Shown here one piece after another: positions 43,561 through 53,131 of a DNA stretch of 64,000 nt (its first letter is position 1; every line of letters begins with the position of its first letter). The notes under the pieces are model-generated. The model had not been told where the DNA came from. It searched no databases and saw nothing but the letters and a program-made list of their open reading frames with translations. This DNA comes from Metapseudomonas otitidis (GTDB taxonomy: Bacteria; Pseudomonadota; Gammaproteobacteria; Pseudomonadales; Pseudomonadaceae). The position numbers and the translations under genes were made by a program. Location: positions 1-64,000 of the forward strand of contig NZ_FOJP01000023.1 in the NCBI RefSeq assembly GCF_900111835.1, given 5' to 3'.

Positions 43561-44991
43561 ATGCAGCAACTGATCTGGTTCCGGTGCGACCTGCGGGTCC
43601 ACGACAACACCGCCCTGACCGCCGCCCTCCAGGCCGGCCCGACCCTCGCCCTGTTCCTGGTCAGCCCCGGCCAGTGGCAGGCCCACGACGACGCAGCGGC
43701 CAAGGTCGACTTCTGGCTGCGCAACCTCGTCGAACTGCAACGCGAACTGCAGGCCCTGAACGTACCGCTGCTGGTGCGCCACATCGACCACTGGGACGAA
43801 GCCCCCGAGACCATCGCCCGACTGTGCCGCGAGCATTCCGTGGGCAGCGTCCAGGTCAACGAGGAATACGGCATCCACGAGCAGCGCCGGGACGAGGCCG
43901 TGCGCGCCCGCCTGGCCCGCGACGGCACCACCCTGCACAGCCACCTCGACCAGTTGCTGCTGCGCCCCGGCAGCGTGCTGACCCGCACCGGCGGCTACTT
44001 CCAGGTCTACAGCCAGTTCCGCAAGGTCTGCTACGAGCGCCTGCACAGCGCCCTGCCCCCGTGCCTGCCGCTGCCCGCCGCCCAGGCGCCGCTGACTGTG
44101 CCCAGCGACCCGCTGCCGGAAGCCGTGGACGGCTTCCCGACCCCGCCGCAGAGCCTGCGTGACCTGTGGCCCGCCGGTGAACGCGCAGCCCTGGCCCGCC
44201 TGGCGGCCTTCGCCGAGGACGACCTGCACGGCTACCGTGACCGCCGCGACCTGCCCGCCGAGCCCGGCACCAGCCAGCTCTCGCCCTACCTCGCGGCCGG
44301 CGTGGTCTCCCCGCGCCAATGCCTGCACGCCGCCCTGACGCAGAACCGCGGCGAGTTCGACAGCGGCAGCGAAGGCGCCGTGACCTGGATAAACGAACTG
44401 CTCTGGCGCGAGTTCTACAAGCACATCCTGGTGGGCTATCCCCGCGTCAGCCGGCACCGCGCCTTCCGCCCGGAGACCGAAGCACTGCCCTGGCGCAATG
44501 CCCCGGCCGACCTGGAGGCCTGGCAGCAGGGCCGCACCGGGGTGCCCATCGTCGACGCCGCCATGCGCCAATTGCTCGCCACCGGCTGGATGCACAACCG
44601 CCTGCGCATGATCACCGCCATGTACCTGACGAAGAACCTGCTCATCGACTGGCGCGAGGGCGAGCGCTGGTTCATGCGCCACCTGGTCGACGGAGACCTG
44701 GCCGCCAACAACGGCGGCTGGCAGTGGAGCGCCTCCACCGGCACCGACTCCGTGCCCTACTTCCGCGTGTTTAACCCGGTCACCCAATCCCGTCGCTTTG
44801 ATCCCAAGGCGCGCTTCCTGCGGCAGTGGCTGCCGGAGCTGGGCCGCCTGGACGACGACGCCGTGCACGACCCATCCGCCCTTGGCGGGCTGTTCGGCGT
44901 GCAGGGCTACCCGCGCCCGCTGGTGGACCTGGCGACCAGCCGTGACCGCGCCATCGCCGCCTTCCGCGACCTGCCCAAGGAGCCCCGCTGA
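43561..44991 (+). CDS. phrB: Deoxyribodipyrimidine photolyase (class I CPD)
   Basis: A 476-residue photolyase that uses FAD and light to split cyclobutane pyrimidine dimers. The N-terminal antenna domain has LIWFRCDLRVHDNTAL; the FAD-binding C-terminal half has GTSQLSPYLAAGVVSPRQC, WINELLWREFYKHIL, GVPIVDAAMRQL, WMHNRLRMI and NNGGWQWSASTGTDSVPYFR, all normal for class I enzymes. It lies seven bases after the MerR-type gene and overlaps the next gene by one base (TGATG). Same operon position as phr (PA4660) in P. aeruginosa. Confidence 0.96.
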   Translation: MQQLIWFRCDLRVHDNTALTAALQAGPTLALFLVSPGQWQAHDDAAAKVDFWLRNLVELQRELQALNVPLLVRHIDHWDEAPETIARLCREHSVGSVQVNEEYGIHEQRRDEAVRARLARDGTTLHSHLDQLLLRPGSVLTRTGGYFQVYSQFRKVCYERLHSALPPCLPLPAAQAPLTVPSDPLPEAVDGFPTPPQSLRDLWPAGERAALARLAAFAEDDLHGYRDRRDLPAEPGTSQLSPYLAAGVVSPRQCLHAALTQNRGEFDSGSEGAVTWINELLWREFYKHILVGYPRVSRHRAFRPETEALPWRNAPADLEAWQQGRTGVPIVDAAMRQLLATGWMHNRLRMITAMYLTKNLLIDWREGERWFMRHLVDGDLAANNGGWQWSASTGTDSVPYFRVFNPVTQSRRFDPKARFLRQWLPELGRLDDDAVHDPSALGGLFGVQGYPRPLVDLATSRDRAIAAFRDLPKEPR

Positions 44992-45416
44992 TGGACGCCT
45001 TCCTGCCGCGCTTCGCCGAGGACTTCGCCGCCATCGGCCGCGACAGCCTGGACCGCCTGGGCCAGCTCTACAGCGACGACGTAGTGTTCCAGGACCCGCT
45101 GCACCGCATCGAGGGCCTGACCGCCCTGCGCCGCTATTTCGCCGAGCTGTACGAGAACGTCGAGGCGCTGGCTTTCCAGTTCCACGGCCATGACAGCGTC
45201 GGGGAGGGTGAGGGCTACCTGCGCTGGACCATGCGCTACCGCCACCCGCGCCTGGCCGGTGGCCGCGAGATCGCCGTGGAAGGCTGCTCACACCTGCGCT
45301 GGCGCGACGGCCGCGTGTACCACCACCGTGACTATTTCGACGCGGGCGCACTGCTCTACGAACACCTGCCGCTGATGGGGCGGGTCATCCACTGGCTGAA
45401 AGGGAGATTGGCATGA
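44991..45416 (+). CDS. SnoaL/NTF2-fold protein of the photolyase operon
   Basis: A 141-residue small protein of the SnoaL-like superfamily: DRLGQLYSDDVVFQDPLHRIEGLTALRRYFAELYENV, then MRYRHPRLAGGREIAVEG and FDAGALLYEHLP. Proteins like this accompany photolyase/CFA-type operons in many proteobacteria; the ligand or reaction is unknown. It overlaps phrB by one base and the SDR gene by four (ATGA), so its level is tied to both. Confidence 0.82.
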   Translation: MDAFLPRFAEDFAAIGRDSLDRLGQLYSDDVVFQDPLHRIEGLTALRRYFAELYENVEALAFQFHGHDSVGEGEGYLRWTMRYRHPRLAGGREIAVEGCSHLRWRDGRVYHHRDYFDAGALLYEHLPLMGRVIHWLKGRLA

Positions 45417-46174
45417 GTACCCGACGCATCTGGCTCACCGGTGCCAGTAGCGGCATCGGCGCCGCGCTGGCCGAGTGCCTGCTGGAACAGGGACACCACC
45501 TGGCCCTCACCGCGCGCTCGCTGGCCGCGCTGCAAGCCTTCGAGCAGCGCTACCCCGGCCAGGTACTGGCCTTGCCCGGTGACCTCGGCGCCCGCGGCGT
45601 GGCGGCCGACATCGCCGAGCACATCAAGGCGCACTGGGGCGCGCTGGATACCGCCATCCTCAACGCCGGCACCTGCGAATACCTCGACGCCCGCCAGTTC
45701 GACGCCGACATGGTGGAACGGGTGGTCAACCTCAACCTGGTGGGCAGCGCCCGCTGCATCGAGGCGGCCCTGCCGCTGCTGCGGGCCGGCCGCGACCCGC
45801 ACCTGGTGGGCGTGGCCAGCGCCGTGACCCTGTTCGAACTACCCCGTGCCGAAGCCTATGGCGCCTCCAAGGCCGGCCTGCGCTACCTGCTGCAATCGCT
45901 GCGGGTGGACCTGGCCAGCGAAGGCATCGACGTCACCGTGGTCAGCCCCGGCTTCGTCGACACCCCGCTGACCCAGCGCAACGACTTCCCCATGCCCATG
46001 CGCTGGCCGGTGGAGCGGGCCGCCCGCTACATCGCCGAGCGCCTGGAACGCCGCCCGCTGGACATCGCCTTCCCGCGCCCCTTCATCCTCACCCTCGGCC
46101 TGCTCGGGAGCCTGCCCGCGCGGCTGCGACTGGCCATCGGCAAACGCCTGTCGCGCAACGGAGCCCCTTCATGA
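45413..46174 (+). CDS. Short-chain dehydrogenase/reductase
   Basis: A 253-residue classical SDR: cofactor loop TGASSGIG (9-16), NAG (84-86), catalytic S136, Y149 and K153 (YGASK). The C-terminus is basic and hydrophobic (PFILTLGLLGSLPARLRLAIGKRL), suggesting loose membrane binding and a lipid substrate. It overlaps both neighbours by four bases. Likely part of the lipid-modifying set in this operon; substrate unknown. Confidence 0.88.
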   Translation: MSTRRIWLTGASSGIGAALAECLLEQGHHLALTARSLAALQAFEQRYPGQVLALPGDLGARGVAADIAEHIKAHWGALDTAILNAGTCEYLDARQFDADMVERVVNLNLVGSARCIEAALPLLRAGRDPHLVGVASAVTLFELPRAEAYGASKAGLRYLLQSLRVDLASEGIDVTVVSPGFVDTPLTQRNDFPMPMRWPVERAARYIAERLERRPLDIAFPRPFILTLGLLGSLPARLRLAIGKRLSRNGAPS

Positions 46175-47418
46175 AGATCGCCATCATCGGCAGCGGCATC
46201 GCCGGCCTCACCACGGCCTACCTGCTCAACCGCCGCCACGACATCCAGGTGTTCGAGGCCAGCGACTGGATCGGTGGCCACACCCACACCGTGGACGTCA
46301 CCCTGCACGGGCGCAGCTACGCGGTGGACACCGGGTTCATCGTGTTCAACGACTGGACCTACCCGAACTTCATCCGCCTCATGGAGCAGCTCGGCGTGGC
46401 CCACCAGCCCACCGAGATGAGCTTCTCCGTGTGCGACCCAGCCAGCGGCCTGGAATACAACGGCAACAACCTCAACAGCCTGTTCGCCCAGCGCAGCAAC
46501 CTGCTCTCCCCGGGGTTCTGGGGCATGCTGCGGGACATCCTGCGCTTCAACCGCGAATCCCTGGCCGACCTCGACAGCGGCCGCGTCCCCACCAGCGCCA
46601 CCCTCGGCGACTACCTGCGCGAGCGCGGCTACGGCCAGCGCTTCCGCGACCACTACCTGGTGCCCATGGGTGCGGCCATCTGGTCCACCTCCCTGGAGGA
46701 CATGCTGGCCTTCCCCCTGGCGTTCTTCGTGCGCTTCTTCAAGAACCACGGGCTGCTCTCGGTCAACGACCGCCCGCAGTGGCGGGTCATCAGCGGCGGC
46801 TCGCGCAGCTATGTCGCGCCCCTGACGGAAAGCTTCGCCGAGCGCATCCGCCTGGCCTGCCCGGTCAGCCGCGTGGAGCGCGATGCCGACGGGGTGACCG
46901 TGCACAGCGCCGCCGGTGCCGAGCGTTTCGACCAGGTGGTGTTCGCCTGCCACAGCGACCAGGCCCTGACCCTGCTGGCCGAGCCGAGCCAGGCCGAGCG
47001 CGAGATCCTCGGCGCCCTGCCCTACGCCGACAACGAGGTGGTGCTGCACACCGACGCCCGCCTGCTGCCCCGCCGCAAGCTGGCCTGGGCCAGCTGGAAC
47101 TACCGCCTCGGCGGCCCGGCGCATCAGCCGGCGGCCGTGACCTACGACATGAACCGCCTGCAAGGCATCGAGGCGCCGGAGACCTTCTGCGTCAGCCTCA
47201 ACCAGACCGACGCCATCGACCCGGCACGCATCCTCGCCCGCTTCACCTACGCTCATCCTCAGTACAGCCTGGCCGGCATGCAGGCCCAGGCGCGTTGGGG
47301 GGAAATCAGTGACCAGCAGCACAGCCATTTCTGTGGCGCCTACTGGGCCAACGGCTTCCATGAAGACGGCGTGGTCAGCGCCCTGCGCGTGGCCCGTGCA
47401 TTCGGGGAAAACCTGTGA
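46171..47418 (+). CDS. FAD-dependent amine-oxidase-like oxidoreductase
   Basis: A 415-residue flavoprotein: GSGIAGLTTAYLLN (7-20), EASDWIGGHTHTVDV, DTGFIVFND, and a C-terminal FAD-closing segment (FCGAYWANGFHEDGVVSALRVARA). It belongs to the NAD(P)-binding/amine oxidase family found next to CFA-synthase-like genes, and may oxidise or desaturate a fatty acyl chain. ATGA overlap with the SDR gene and GTGA overlap with the DUF1365 gene show tight co-translation. Confidence 0.87.
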   Translation: MKIAIIGSGIAGLTTAYLLNRRHDIQVFEASDWIGGHTHTVDVTLHGRSYAVDTGFIVFNDWTYPNFIRLMEQLGVAHQPTEMSFSVCDPASGLEYNGNNLNSLFAQRSNLLSPGFWGMLRDILRFNRESLADLDSGRVPTSATLGDYLRERGYGQRFRDHYLVPMGAAIWSTSLEDMLAFPLAFFVRFFKNHGLLSVNDRPQWRVISGGSRSYVAPLTESFAERIRLACPVSRVERDADGVTVHSAAGAERFDQVVFACHSDQALTLLAEPSQAEREILGALPYADNEVVLHTDARLLPRRKLAWASWNYRLGGPAHQPAAVTYDMNRLQGIEAPETFCVSLNQTDAIDPARILARFTYAHPQYSLAGMQAQARWGEISDQQHSHFCGAYWANGFHEDGVVSALRVARAFGENL

Positions 47419-48215
47419 ACAGCGCCCTCTACAGCGGCTGGGTGCAGCACCGTAGGCACAGCCCGCGGGCCCATGCCTTCCGCTACCGCATCGGCCTGCT
47501 GTACCTGGACCTGGACGAACGCGAGGCGGTACTCGGCCTGTCGCCCCTGGCCGGCAGCGGGCGCTTCGCGCCCTTCTCCTTCCGCGAGCGGGACTACCTG
47601 TGCGCCTACACCGCCAACGGCCAACCCCTGGCCGAAGCGGCCCGCCAGCTGGTGGCCGAGGCCCTCGGCGAGCGGCCGGAGGGCCCGGTGTGCCTGCTCA
47701 CCCAGGTGCGCAGCTGGGGCCTGGCCTTCAACCCGGCGAGCTTCTACTACTGCCACCACGCCGACGGCCGCCTGGCGGCCATCCTCTGCGAGGTGACCAA
47801 CACCCCCTGGCGCGAGCGCTACCACTACGTGGTGCCGGCCCAGGGCGACGGTGCCCAGCGCATCCAGGTGGACAAGGCCTTCCACGTCTCGCCCTTCATG
47901 CCCCGCGACATGACCTACCGAATGGCCTTCACCCCGGTGAGCCAGCGCCTGGGGGTGCACATCGAGAACTGGCGCGAGGGTCAGCGCGCCTTCGACGCCA
48001 CCCTCGACCTGACCCGCGAGCCGCTGGACCGGGGCAGCCTGCACCGCTACCTCGCACGCTTCCCCTGGATGACCGCCAAGACCGGCCTGGCCATCTACTG
48101 GCAGGCCCTGCGCCTGCTGATCAAACGCACGCCCATTTTCAACCATCAGGTGGCGGCGGACGCTTACCGCGTCGCCGTCCCGCTTTCCCAGGAGCATGAC
48201 CATGAAAAACCCTAG
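47415..48215 (+). CDS. DUF1365-family protein
   Basis: A 266-residue protein of the DUF1365 family: YSGWVQHRRHSPRAHAFRYRIGLLYLDLDE, QVRSWGLAFNPASFYYC, EVTNTPWRERYHYVV, KAFHVSPFMPRDMTYRMAF. The conserved His and Asp/Glu residues suggest an enzyme, but no reaction is established. It always travels with the flavoprotein and CFA-like gene. GTG start overlapping the preceding stop; its 3' end runs 14 bases into the CFA-like gene. Confidence 0.87.
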   Translation: MNSALYSGWVQHRRHSPRAHAFRYRIGLLYLDLDEREAVLGLSPLAGSGRFAPFSFRERDYLCAYTANGQPLAEAARQLVAEALGERPEGPVCLLTQVRSWGLAFNPASFYYCHHADGRLAAILCEVTNTPWRERYHYVVPAQGDGAQRIQVDKAFHVSPFMPRDMTYRMAFTPVSQRLGVHIENWREGQRAFDATLDLTREPLDRGSLHRYLARFPWMTAKTGLAIYWQALRLLIKRTPIFNHQVAADAYRVAVPLSQEHDHEKP

Positions 48216-49470
48216 CCTCGCCCGGACCGGACTGTTCGGCGGCAACGGCCTGGCCAGCGGCCTGCTGAGGCGGCTGGTGACCTCGCGCCTGGCGCAGCTG
48301 CGCCACGGCCAGCTCACCGTGCTGGAAGACGGCGAGGAGCACGTCTACGGCGACCCGCGCGCCACCCTGCGGGCACGCATCGAGATCCTCGACCCGGCAG
48401 CCTGGGCGCTGGTGGCCAGCAACGGCTCCATCGGCTCCGGCGAAGCCTACGTCCACGGCTACTGGACCACCCCGGACCTGACGGCGGTGATCCGCGTGTT
48501 CGTCGCCAACCTCGACGTGCTGGACGACATGGAGGGCGGCCTGGCGCTGCTCGGCCGTCCGCTGCTGCACGGCCTGCACTGGCTCAACCGCAACACCCGC
48601 GCCGGCTCCCAGCGCAACATCTCCGCCCACTACGACCTGGGCAACGACCTGTTCGAGCGCATGCTGGACCCGACGATGATGTACTCGGCGGCCCAGTACG
48701 AGCACCCGGAGCAATCCCTGGAGGCCGCGCAGCTGAACAAGCTGGAACGCATCTGCCAGAAACTGCGCCTGACCCCCGACGACCACCTGCTGGAGATCGG
48801 CAGCGGCTGGGGCGGCATGGCCATCCACGCCGCCACCCGCTTCGGCTGCAAGGTCACCAGCGTGACCCTCTCCCACGAGCAGCACGCCCACTGCCAGAAG
48901 CGCATCGCCGAGCTGGGCCTGCAGGACCGGGTGGAGGTGCTGCTGAAGGACTACCGCGACCTGGAGGGCCGCTTCGACAAGCTGGTCTCCATCGAGATGA
49001 TCGAGGCCGTGGGCCACCGCTTCCTGCCCACCTACTTCGCCCAGTGCGCACGCCTGCTGAAGGACGACGGCCTGATGCTGCTGCAGGCCATCACCATCCG
49101 CGACCAGCGCTACGAGCAGGCCAAGCGCAGCGTGGACTTCATCCAGCGCTACATCTTCCCGGGCGGTGCCCTGCCCTCGGTCACCCGCATGCTGCAGGTG
49201 GCCACCGAGGCCAGCGACCTGAACCTGGTGCACATGGAAGACTTCGGCACCGACTACGCCCGCACCCTGCGCGCCTGGCACGAGAACCTCGCCCGCGCCC
49301 GCAGCGAACTGGAAGGCCTCGGCTACGACGCCTACTTCTACCGGCTGTGGGAGTTCTACTTGTGCTACTGCGAAGGCGGCTTCCTGGAACGTGCCATCGG
49401 CACCGCCCAGCTGCTGCTGGCCAAGCCCGGCGCCCGCCACGCCCCGCTGCTCGGCCAGCTGGATGCGTGA
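48202..49470 (+). CDS. Cyclopropane-fatty-acyl-phospholipid synthase-family methyltransferase
   Basis: A 422-residue SAM-dependent enzyme acting on unsaturated membrane lipids. HYDLGNDLFE (143-152), the SAM loop LEIGSGWGG (197-205), IEMIEAVGHR, and CYCEGGF near the end (the bicarbonate/active-site block) are all present. It may make cyclopropane or, as for homologues in photo-oxidative-stress operons, methylated or furan-type acyl chains. ATG 48202 is preferred to ATG 48196 because AGGAG is seven bases before it. It overlaps the DUF1365 gene by 14 bases and the DUF2878 gene by eight. Confidence 0.92.
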   Translation: MKNPSLARTGLFGGNGLASGLLRRLVTSRLAQLRHGQLTVLEDGEEHVYGDPRATLRARIEILDPAAWALVASNGSIGSGEAYVHGYWTTPDLTAVIRVFVANLDVLDDMEGGLALLGRPLLHGLHWLNRNTRAGSQRNISAHYDLGNDLFERMLDPTMMYSAAQYEHPEQSLEAAQLNKLERICQKLRLTPDDHLLEIGSGWGGMAIHAATRFGCKVTSVTLSHEQHAHCQKRIAELGLQDRVEVLLKDYRDLEGRFDKLVSIEMIEAVGHRFLPTYFAQCARLLKDDGLMLLQAITIRDQRYEQAKRSVDFIQRYIFPGGALPSVTRMLQVATEASDLNLVHMEDFGTDYARTLRAWHENLARARSELEGLGYDAYFYRLWEFYLCYCEGGFLERAIGTAQLLLAKPGARHAPLLGQLDA

Positions 49471-49981
49471 GCTGCCGCCGCTGCTGGCGAACGGGCTGAA
49501 CGCCCTGGCCTTCCAGGCCGGGTGGTTCGCCTGCGTGTTCGCCAGCCAGCACCCGCTCCTGCTGCTGGTGCCGCTGGCTGCGCTGGCGCTGCACCTGGGC
49601 CTCGTCGCCCACTGGCGCCAGGAGCTGCCGCTGGTGGCGGCTGTCGCCCTGCTGGGTGCGGCGCTGGACAGCCTGCTGCTCAACCTGGGGCTGTTCGACT
49701 TCGCCGGTGAGAGCCGCTGGGCGCCGGCCTGGCTGATCCTGCTCTGGGCCCTGCTGGCCACCACCCTGCGCCACTGCCTGGCCTGGAGCGCGCGCCCGCT
49801 GTGGCTGTCGGCGCTGCTCGGCGCCCTCGGCGGGCCGCTCTCCTACTACGCCGGCGCGCGCCTGGCGGACGTGGGCCTGCCACTGGGCCAGGCGGCGAGC
49901 CTGGCGCTGCTGGCGGTGATCTGGGCGCTGGTGTTCCCGCTGCTGCACGCACTGGCAGCCCGGCTGGTGCCCGCGCGCTGA
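49463..49981 (+). CDS. DUF2878-family membrane protein
   Basis: A 172-residue protein with five to six hydrophobic segments and few charges (ANGLNALAFQAGWFACVFASQHPLLLLV; PAWLILLWALLATTLRHCL; LGGPLSYYAGARLADVG). It is the DUF2878 protein that commonly closes photolyase/CFA-type operons; function unknown. The start overlaps the CFA gene end by eight bases. Last gene of the operon, followed by two hairpins. Confidence 0.82.
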   Translation: MRELPPLLANGLNALAFQAGWFACVFASQHPLLLLVPLAALALHLGLVAHWRQELPLVAAVALLGAALDSLLLNLGLFDFAGESRWAPAWLILLWALLATTLRHCLAWSARPLWLSALLGALGGPLSYYAGARLADVGLPLGQAASLALLAVIWALVFPLLHALAARLVPAR

Positions 49982-50040
49982 GGCGCGACACGGGGTGACC
50001 GGTGCTCGCGGCGCTGGAAATCAATCGATGAGAAACAGAA

Positions 50041-50108
50041 CGCCCGCTCCCCATTGGGGAGCGGGCGCTTGTCGTGCCTGTGGCTGCGCGCCCCGGAGAC
50101 GCGCAGCC
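50041..50108. terminator. Two hairpins between the photolyase operon and pagL
   Basis: CGCCCGCTCCCC (50041-50052), ATT, GGGGAGCGGGCG (50056-50067); and GGCTGCGCG (50082-50090), CGCGCAGCC (50100-50108). They lie between convergent genes. Neither has a long T run. Confidence 0.7.
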
Positions 50109-50124
50109 GATGACAGGCAGGCCC

Positions 50125-50640
50125 TTAGAAGGCGACGCGGTAGTGCAGGGTGTAGGCCTCTACGCCGTCGTTGGGCTGTTTGATGCCCGCGTTGGAGTAG
50201 TGGATGGCGCGCACGCCGACTTCCTGGCCGTTGAAGCGCAGGCCCGCGCCGATGCGGTCCTCGAACTGGAAGGAGGAGCCCAGCTTGTTGTCTTCCAGCT
50301 CGGTGCTGGAGAACAGTGCCACGCCGATGCCGGCCTCGACGTAGGGCTTCACGGTCTCGCCGACGAATTCGTAGACGAACACCGGGGCGAAGGAAATGCT
50401 GTGGTTGCTGGCGGTGTCGTCGCCGTCCCAGTAGGTGTAGCCCGCATCCCAGTAGCCGGTGACATGGCCGACGCTGCTTTCCAGCCAGCGGGTGCCGAAG
50501 TCGAACTGCGTACCCAGGCGGTAGACCATGGTGGAGTCACCGGTCTGGCCGATGTCGAGGGAGACGTCGGCGGCCTGGGCGCTGATGACGGGACCCACGC
50601 ACAGGGCTGCGAGGGCAGCCAGGGAAAACAGTTTCTTCAT
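50125..50640 (-). CDS. pagL: Lipid A 3-O-deacylase PagL
   Basis: A 171-residue outer-membrane beta-barrel enzyme that removes the 3-O acyl chain of lipid A. Signal peptide to about residue 23 (AQA before ADVSLDIG). Catalytic residues H147, S149 and E161 (AIHYSNAGIKQPNDGVE) are in the same places, two residues earlier, as in the P. aeruginosa enzyme; it ends in F as barrel proteins do. AAGGA is upstream of ATG 50638-50640. It lies before murI in the PAO1 order (PA4661). Control is likely by envelope two-component systems, but no box was recognised. Confidence 0.94.
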   Translation of the reverse strand: MKKLFSLAALAALCVGPVISAQAADVSLDIGQTGDSTMVYRLGTQFDFGTRWLESSVGHVTGYWDAGYTYWDGDDTASNHSISFAPVFVYEFVGETVKPYVEAGIGVALFSSTELEDNKLGSSFQFEDRIGAGLRFNGQEVGVRAIHYSNAGIKQPNDGVEAYTLHYRVAF

Positions 50641-50759
50641 GATGGAAACTTCCTTATTAAAAAAGGCTGATCAGGAGGGGATACCACGCTAGGAATTGCG
50701 CGAATTATAGAGTGGCTGGTTCTAAGAGAAAGGCGACGAACGGAGAGTTCAGAGTTTTT

Positions 50760-51557
50760 TTACACCGGCAGCGGCTGCACGTCTTCGCCGTATTCCCCCC
50801 ACAACACCGGCAATACCGCCTGCAACGCGCCGGCATCCCCGGAACTCCAGAAACGGCAGGGTGCTGCTTCGCCTTCGGCGAGGGCATTGCCAGCCTGCAG
50901 CAGGCGCTGCAGCTGACGCGCCACGGCGGCGCCGGTGTCCACCAGGCTCACCGACTCCGGCACCAGCTCCCGCAGCAGCGGGCGCAGGAAGGGGTAATGG
51001 GTGCAGCCGAGGATCAGCGTGTCGCAGCCCGCCTCCAGCAGGGGCTGGACGTAGCCCTGCAACAGCGCGCGGGTCGCCGGTCCGGCCAGGTCGCCGGCCT
51101 CGATGCGCTCCACCAGGCCCGGGCAGGGCTGGGTCACCACCTTCACATCCCCGGCGAAGCGGTCGAGCAAGGCAGCGAACTTGGCGCTCCTGAGGGTACC
51201 GGTGGTGGCCAGCACGCCCACCACGCCGCTGCGGGTGGCACGGGCCGCCGGCTTGACCGCCGGCTCCATGCCGACGATGGGCAGGTGCGGATGGCGCGCC
51301 CGCAGGTCGGCCACGGCGGCGGCGGTGGCGGTGTTGCAGGCCAGGACCAGGGCCTTGGCGCCCTGGCCGAGGAGGAAGTCGGCGATGCGCTGGCTGCGCT
51401 CGCGGATGAAGTCGGGGCTCTTTTCGCCATAGGGCACGTGGCCGCTGTCGGCCACGTAGAGCAGGGATTCGGCCGGCAGCAGCGCGCGGATCTCGCGCAG
51501 CACCGAGAGGCCGCCCACGCCGGAGTCGAAGACCCCGATCGGCGCCCGATCAGGCAT
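50760..51557 (-). CDS. murI: Glutamate racemase
   Basis: A 265-residue enzyme that makes D-glutamate for peptidoglycan. The two catalytic cysteines are C74 (ACNTATAA) and C184 (GCTHYPFL), with D11/S12 in DSGVGG and H186. The start ATG 51555-51557 ([13 protein letters not shown]) is family-like; the open frame extends 24 codons further but lies within moeB. It overlaps the end of moeB by eight bases. Last gene of the leftward hemA-prfA-prmC-moeB-murI cluster. Confidence 0.95.
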   Translation of the reverse strand: MPDRAPIGVFDSGVGGLSVLREIRALLPAESLLYVADSGHVPYGEKSPDFIRERSQRIADFLLGQGAKALVLACNTATAAAVADLRARHPHLPIVGMEPAVKPAARATRSGVVGVLATTGTLRSAKFAALLDRFAGDVKVVTQPCPGLVERIEAGDLAGPATRALLQGYVQPLLEAGCDTLILGCTHYPFLRPLLRELVPESVSLVDTGAAVARQLQRLLQAGNALAEGEAAPCRFWSSGDAGALQAVLPVLWGEYGEDVQPLPV

Positions 51558-52305
51558 GGCGCTCGCCACAGACGCTGCAGGCCGGGTCGCGCTTGACCCG
51601 CAGCTCGCGGAAGCGGGTGCCGAGGGCATCCACCAGCAGCAGCCGGCCCACCATCGGCTCGCCGAAACCAGCCAGCAGCTTGAGCGCCTCCAGGGCCTGC
51701 AGGCTGCCCACCAGGCCCACCAGCGGGCCGACCACGCCGGCCTCGCTGCAGGTCAGCTCGGCTTCGCTGCCGTGGCCGTAGAGGCAGTGGTAGCAGGGGC
51801 TGTCGTCGCGGCGCGGGTCGAACACCGAGAGCTGGCCGTCGAGGCGGATGGCGGCGCCGGACACCAGCGGCTTGCCAGCCGCCATGCAGGCGGCGTTGAC
51901 CGCCTCGCGGGTGCCGAAGTTGTCGGTGCAGTCGAGCACCACGTCCACCTGGGCCACGGCAGCCGCCAGGCTGTCCTCGTCCAGCGCGCGGGTGATCGGC
52001 ACCAGGCGCACGCCGGGGTTGAGGGCGGCCAGGCGGGTCATGGCCGACTCCACCTTGAGCACGCCGACGCTGGCGCTGTCGTGGATCACCTGGCGTTGCA
52101 GGTTGGTCAGGTCGACGCTGTCGAAGTCGGCCAGGTGCAGCTCGCCGACGCCGGCGGCGGCCAGGTAGAGGGCGACGGGCGAACCGAGGCCGCCGAGGCC
52201 GACGATGAGCACGCGGCCCTGCTTGAGCCGGAGTTGCCCGTCGACGTCGATCTGCGGCAGGAGGATCTGCCGGCTGTAGCGGAGCAGTTCCTCGTCGCTC
52301 AGCAT
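51550..52305 (-). CDS. moeB: Molybdopterin-synthase adenylyltransferase (MoeB/ThiF family)
   Basis: A 251-residue E1-like enzyme that adenylates the C-terminus of the MoaD sulfur carrier. Nucleotide loop GLGGLGS (36-42), DCTDNF (125-130), and a zinc site from C171/C174 (CYHC) and C243/C246 (CSVC); C186 is the conserved Cys in the crossover loop. It overlaps prmC by seven bases and murI by eight. Some pseudomonads use the same protein for other sulfur carriers; it cannot be told apart here. Confidence 0.94.
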   Translation of the reverse strand: MLSDEELLRYSRQILLPQIDVDGQLRLKQGRVLIVGLGGLGSPVALYLAAAGVGELHLADFDSVDLTNLQRQVIHDSASVGVLKVESAMTRLAALNPGVRLVPITRALDEDSLAAAVAQVDVVLDCTDNFGTREAVNAACMAAGKPLVSGAAIRLDGQLSVFDPRRDDSPCYHCLYGHGSEAELTCSEAGVVGPLVGLVGSLQALEALKLLAGFGEPMVGRLLLVDALGTRFRELRVKRDPACSVCGERHA

Positions 52306-53129
52306 GGCCGGCGGCCCAGGCTGATGCGTTCGTGGCCGCCCAGGTCGCGGCGGCTTTCCACGGCTTCGAAGCCTTCGCGGGCGAGCAGTTCGCGCACCGC
52401 GGCGGCCTGGTCGTAGCCGTGTTCCAGCAGCAGCCAGCCACCGGCATTCAGGTGTGCGGGGGCCTGGCTGACGATCAGGCGGATGTCGTCCAGCCCGTCG
52501 GCACCGGCCACCAGCGCGCTGCTGGGCTCGAAGCGCACGTCGCCCCGGGCCAGGTGCGGGTCCTGGGCGGCGATGTAGGGCGGGTTGCTGACGATCAGGT
52601 CATAGCACTCGGCGCCCAGGGCGCTGAACCAGTGGCTTTCACGGAAGGCGGCATTGCCCAGCCCGAGGCGCTCGCGGTTGCGCTCGGCCAGGGCCACGGC
52701 CTCGCTGATACGGTCGACGCCGGTGACCTGCCAGCCGAGGCGCTCGCAGGCCAGCGCCAGGGCGATGGCCCCGGTGCCGGTGCCGAGGTCGAGCACGCGG
52801 GCCTGGGGCAGCGTGACCAGGGCCAGGGCGGTCTCCACCAGCAGCTCGGTGTCGGGGCGGGGAATCAGGGTGTGCGGGGCGACTTCCAGGTCCAGGCTCC
52901 AGAAGCCCTGGTGGCCGAGGATGTAGGCCACCGGCTCGCCCTGGCGGCGGCGTTCGAGGTAGCTGGCGTAGCGCTCGGCGGCCTCGCCGCTGACCACCCG
53001 TTCGGGCCAGGTGTGGAGGAAGCTGCGCGGCTTGCCGAGGGCGGCGGCGAGCAGCAGTTCGGCGTCCAGGCGGGGGCTGGGCGAGTCCGGCAGGCGGGGG
53101 TCGCTCAGCAGGCTGGCGATGATGCTCAC
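52299..53129 (-). CDS. prmC: Release-factor glutamine methyltransferase
   Basis: A 276-residue SAM methyltransferase that methylates the GGQ glutamine of RF1/RF2. SAM loop VLDLGTGTG (112-120), the NPPY motif (182-185) and the conserved GFWSLDLEVAPHTLIPRPDTE segment are seen. The start is GTG 53127-53129 with GGAG seven bases upstream; a longer frame runs back into prfA and is rejected. It follows prfA, its substrate's gene, by two bases. Confidence 0.95.
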   Translation of the reverse strand: MSIIASLLSDPRLPDSPSPRLDAELLLAAALGKPRSFLHTWPERVVSGEAAERYASYLERRRQGEPVAYILGHQGFWSLDLEVAPHTLIPRPDTELLVETALALVTLPQARVLDLGTGTGAIALALACERLGWQVTGVDRISEAVALAERNRERLGLGNAAFRESHWFSALGAECYDLIVSNPPYIAAQDPHLARGDVRFEPSSALVAGADGLDDIRLIVSQAPAHLNAGGWLLLEHGYDQAAAVRELLAREGFEAVESRRDLGGHERISLGRRPC

Positions 53130-53131
53130 GG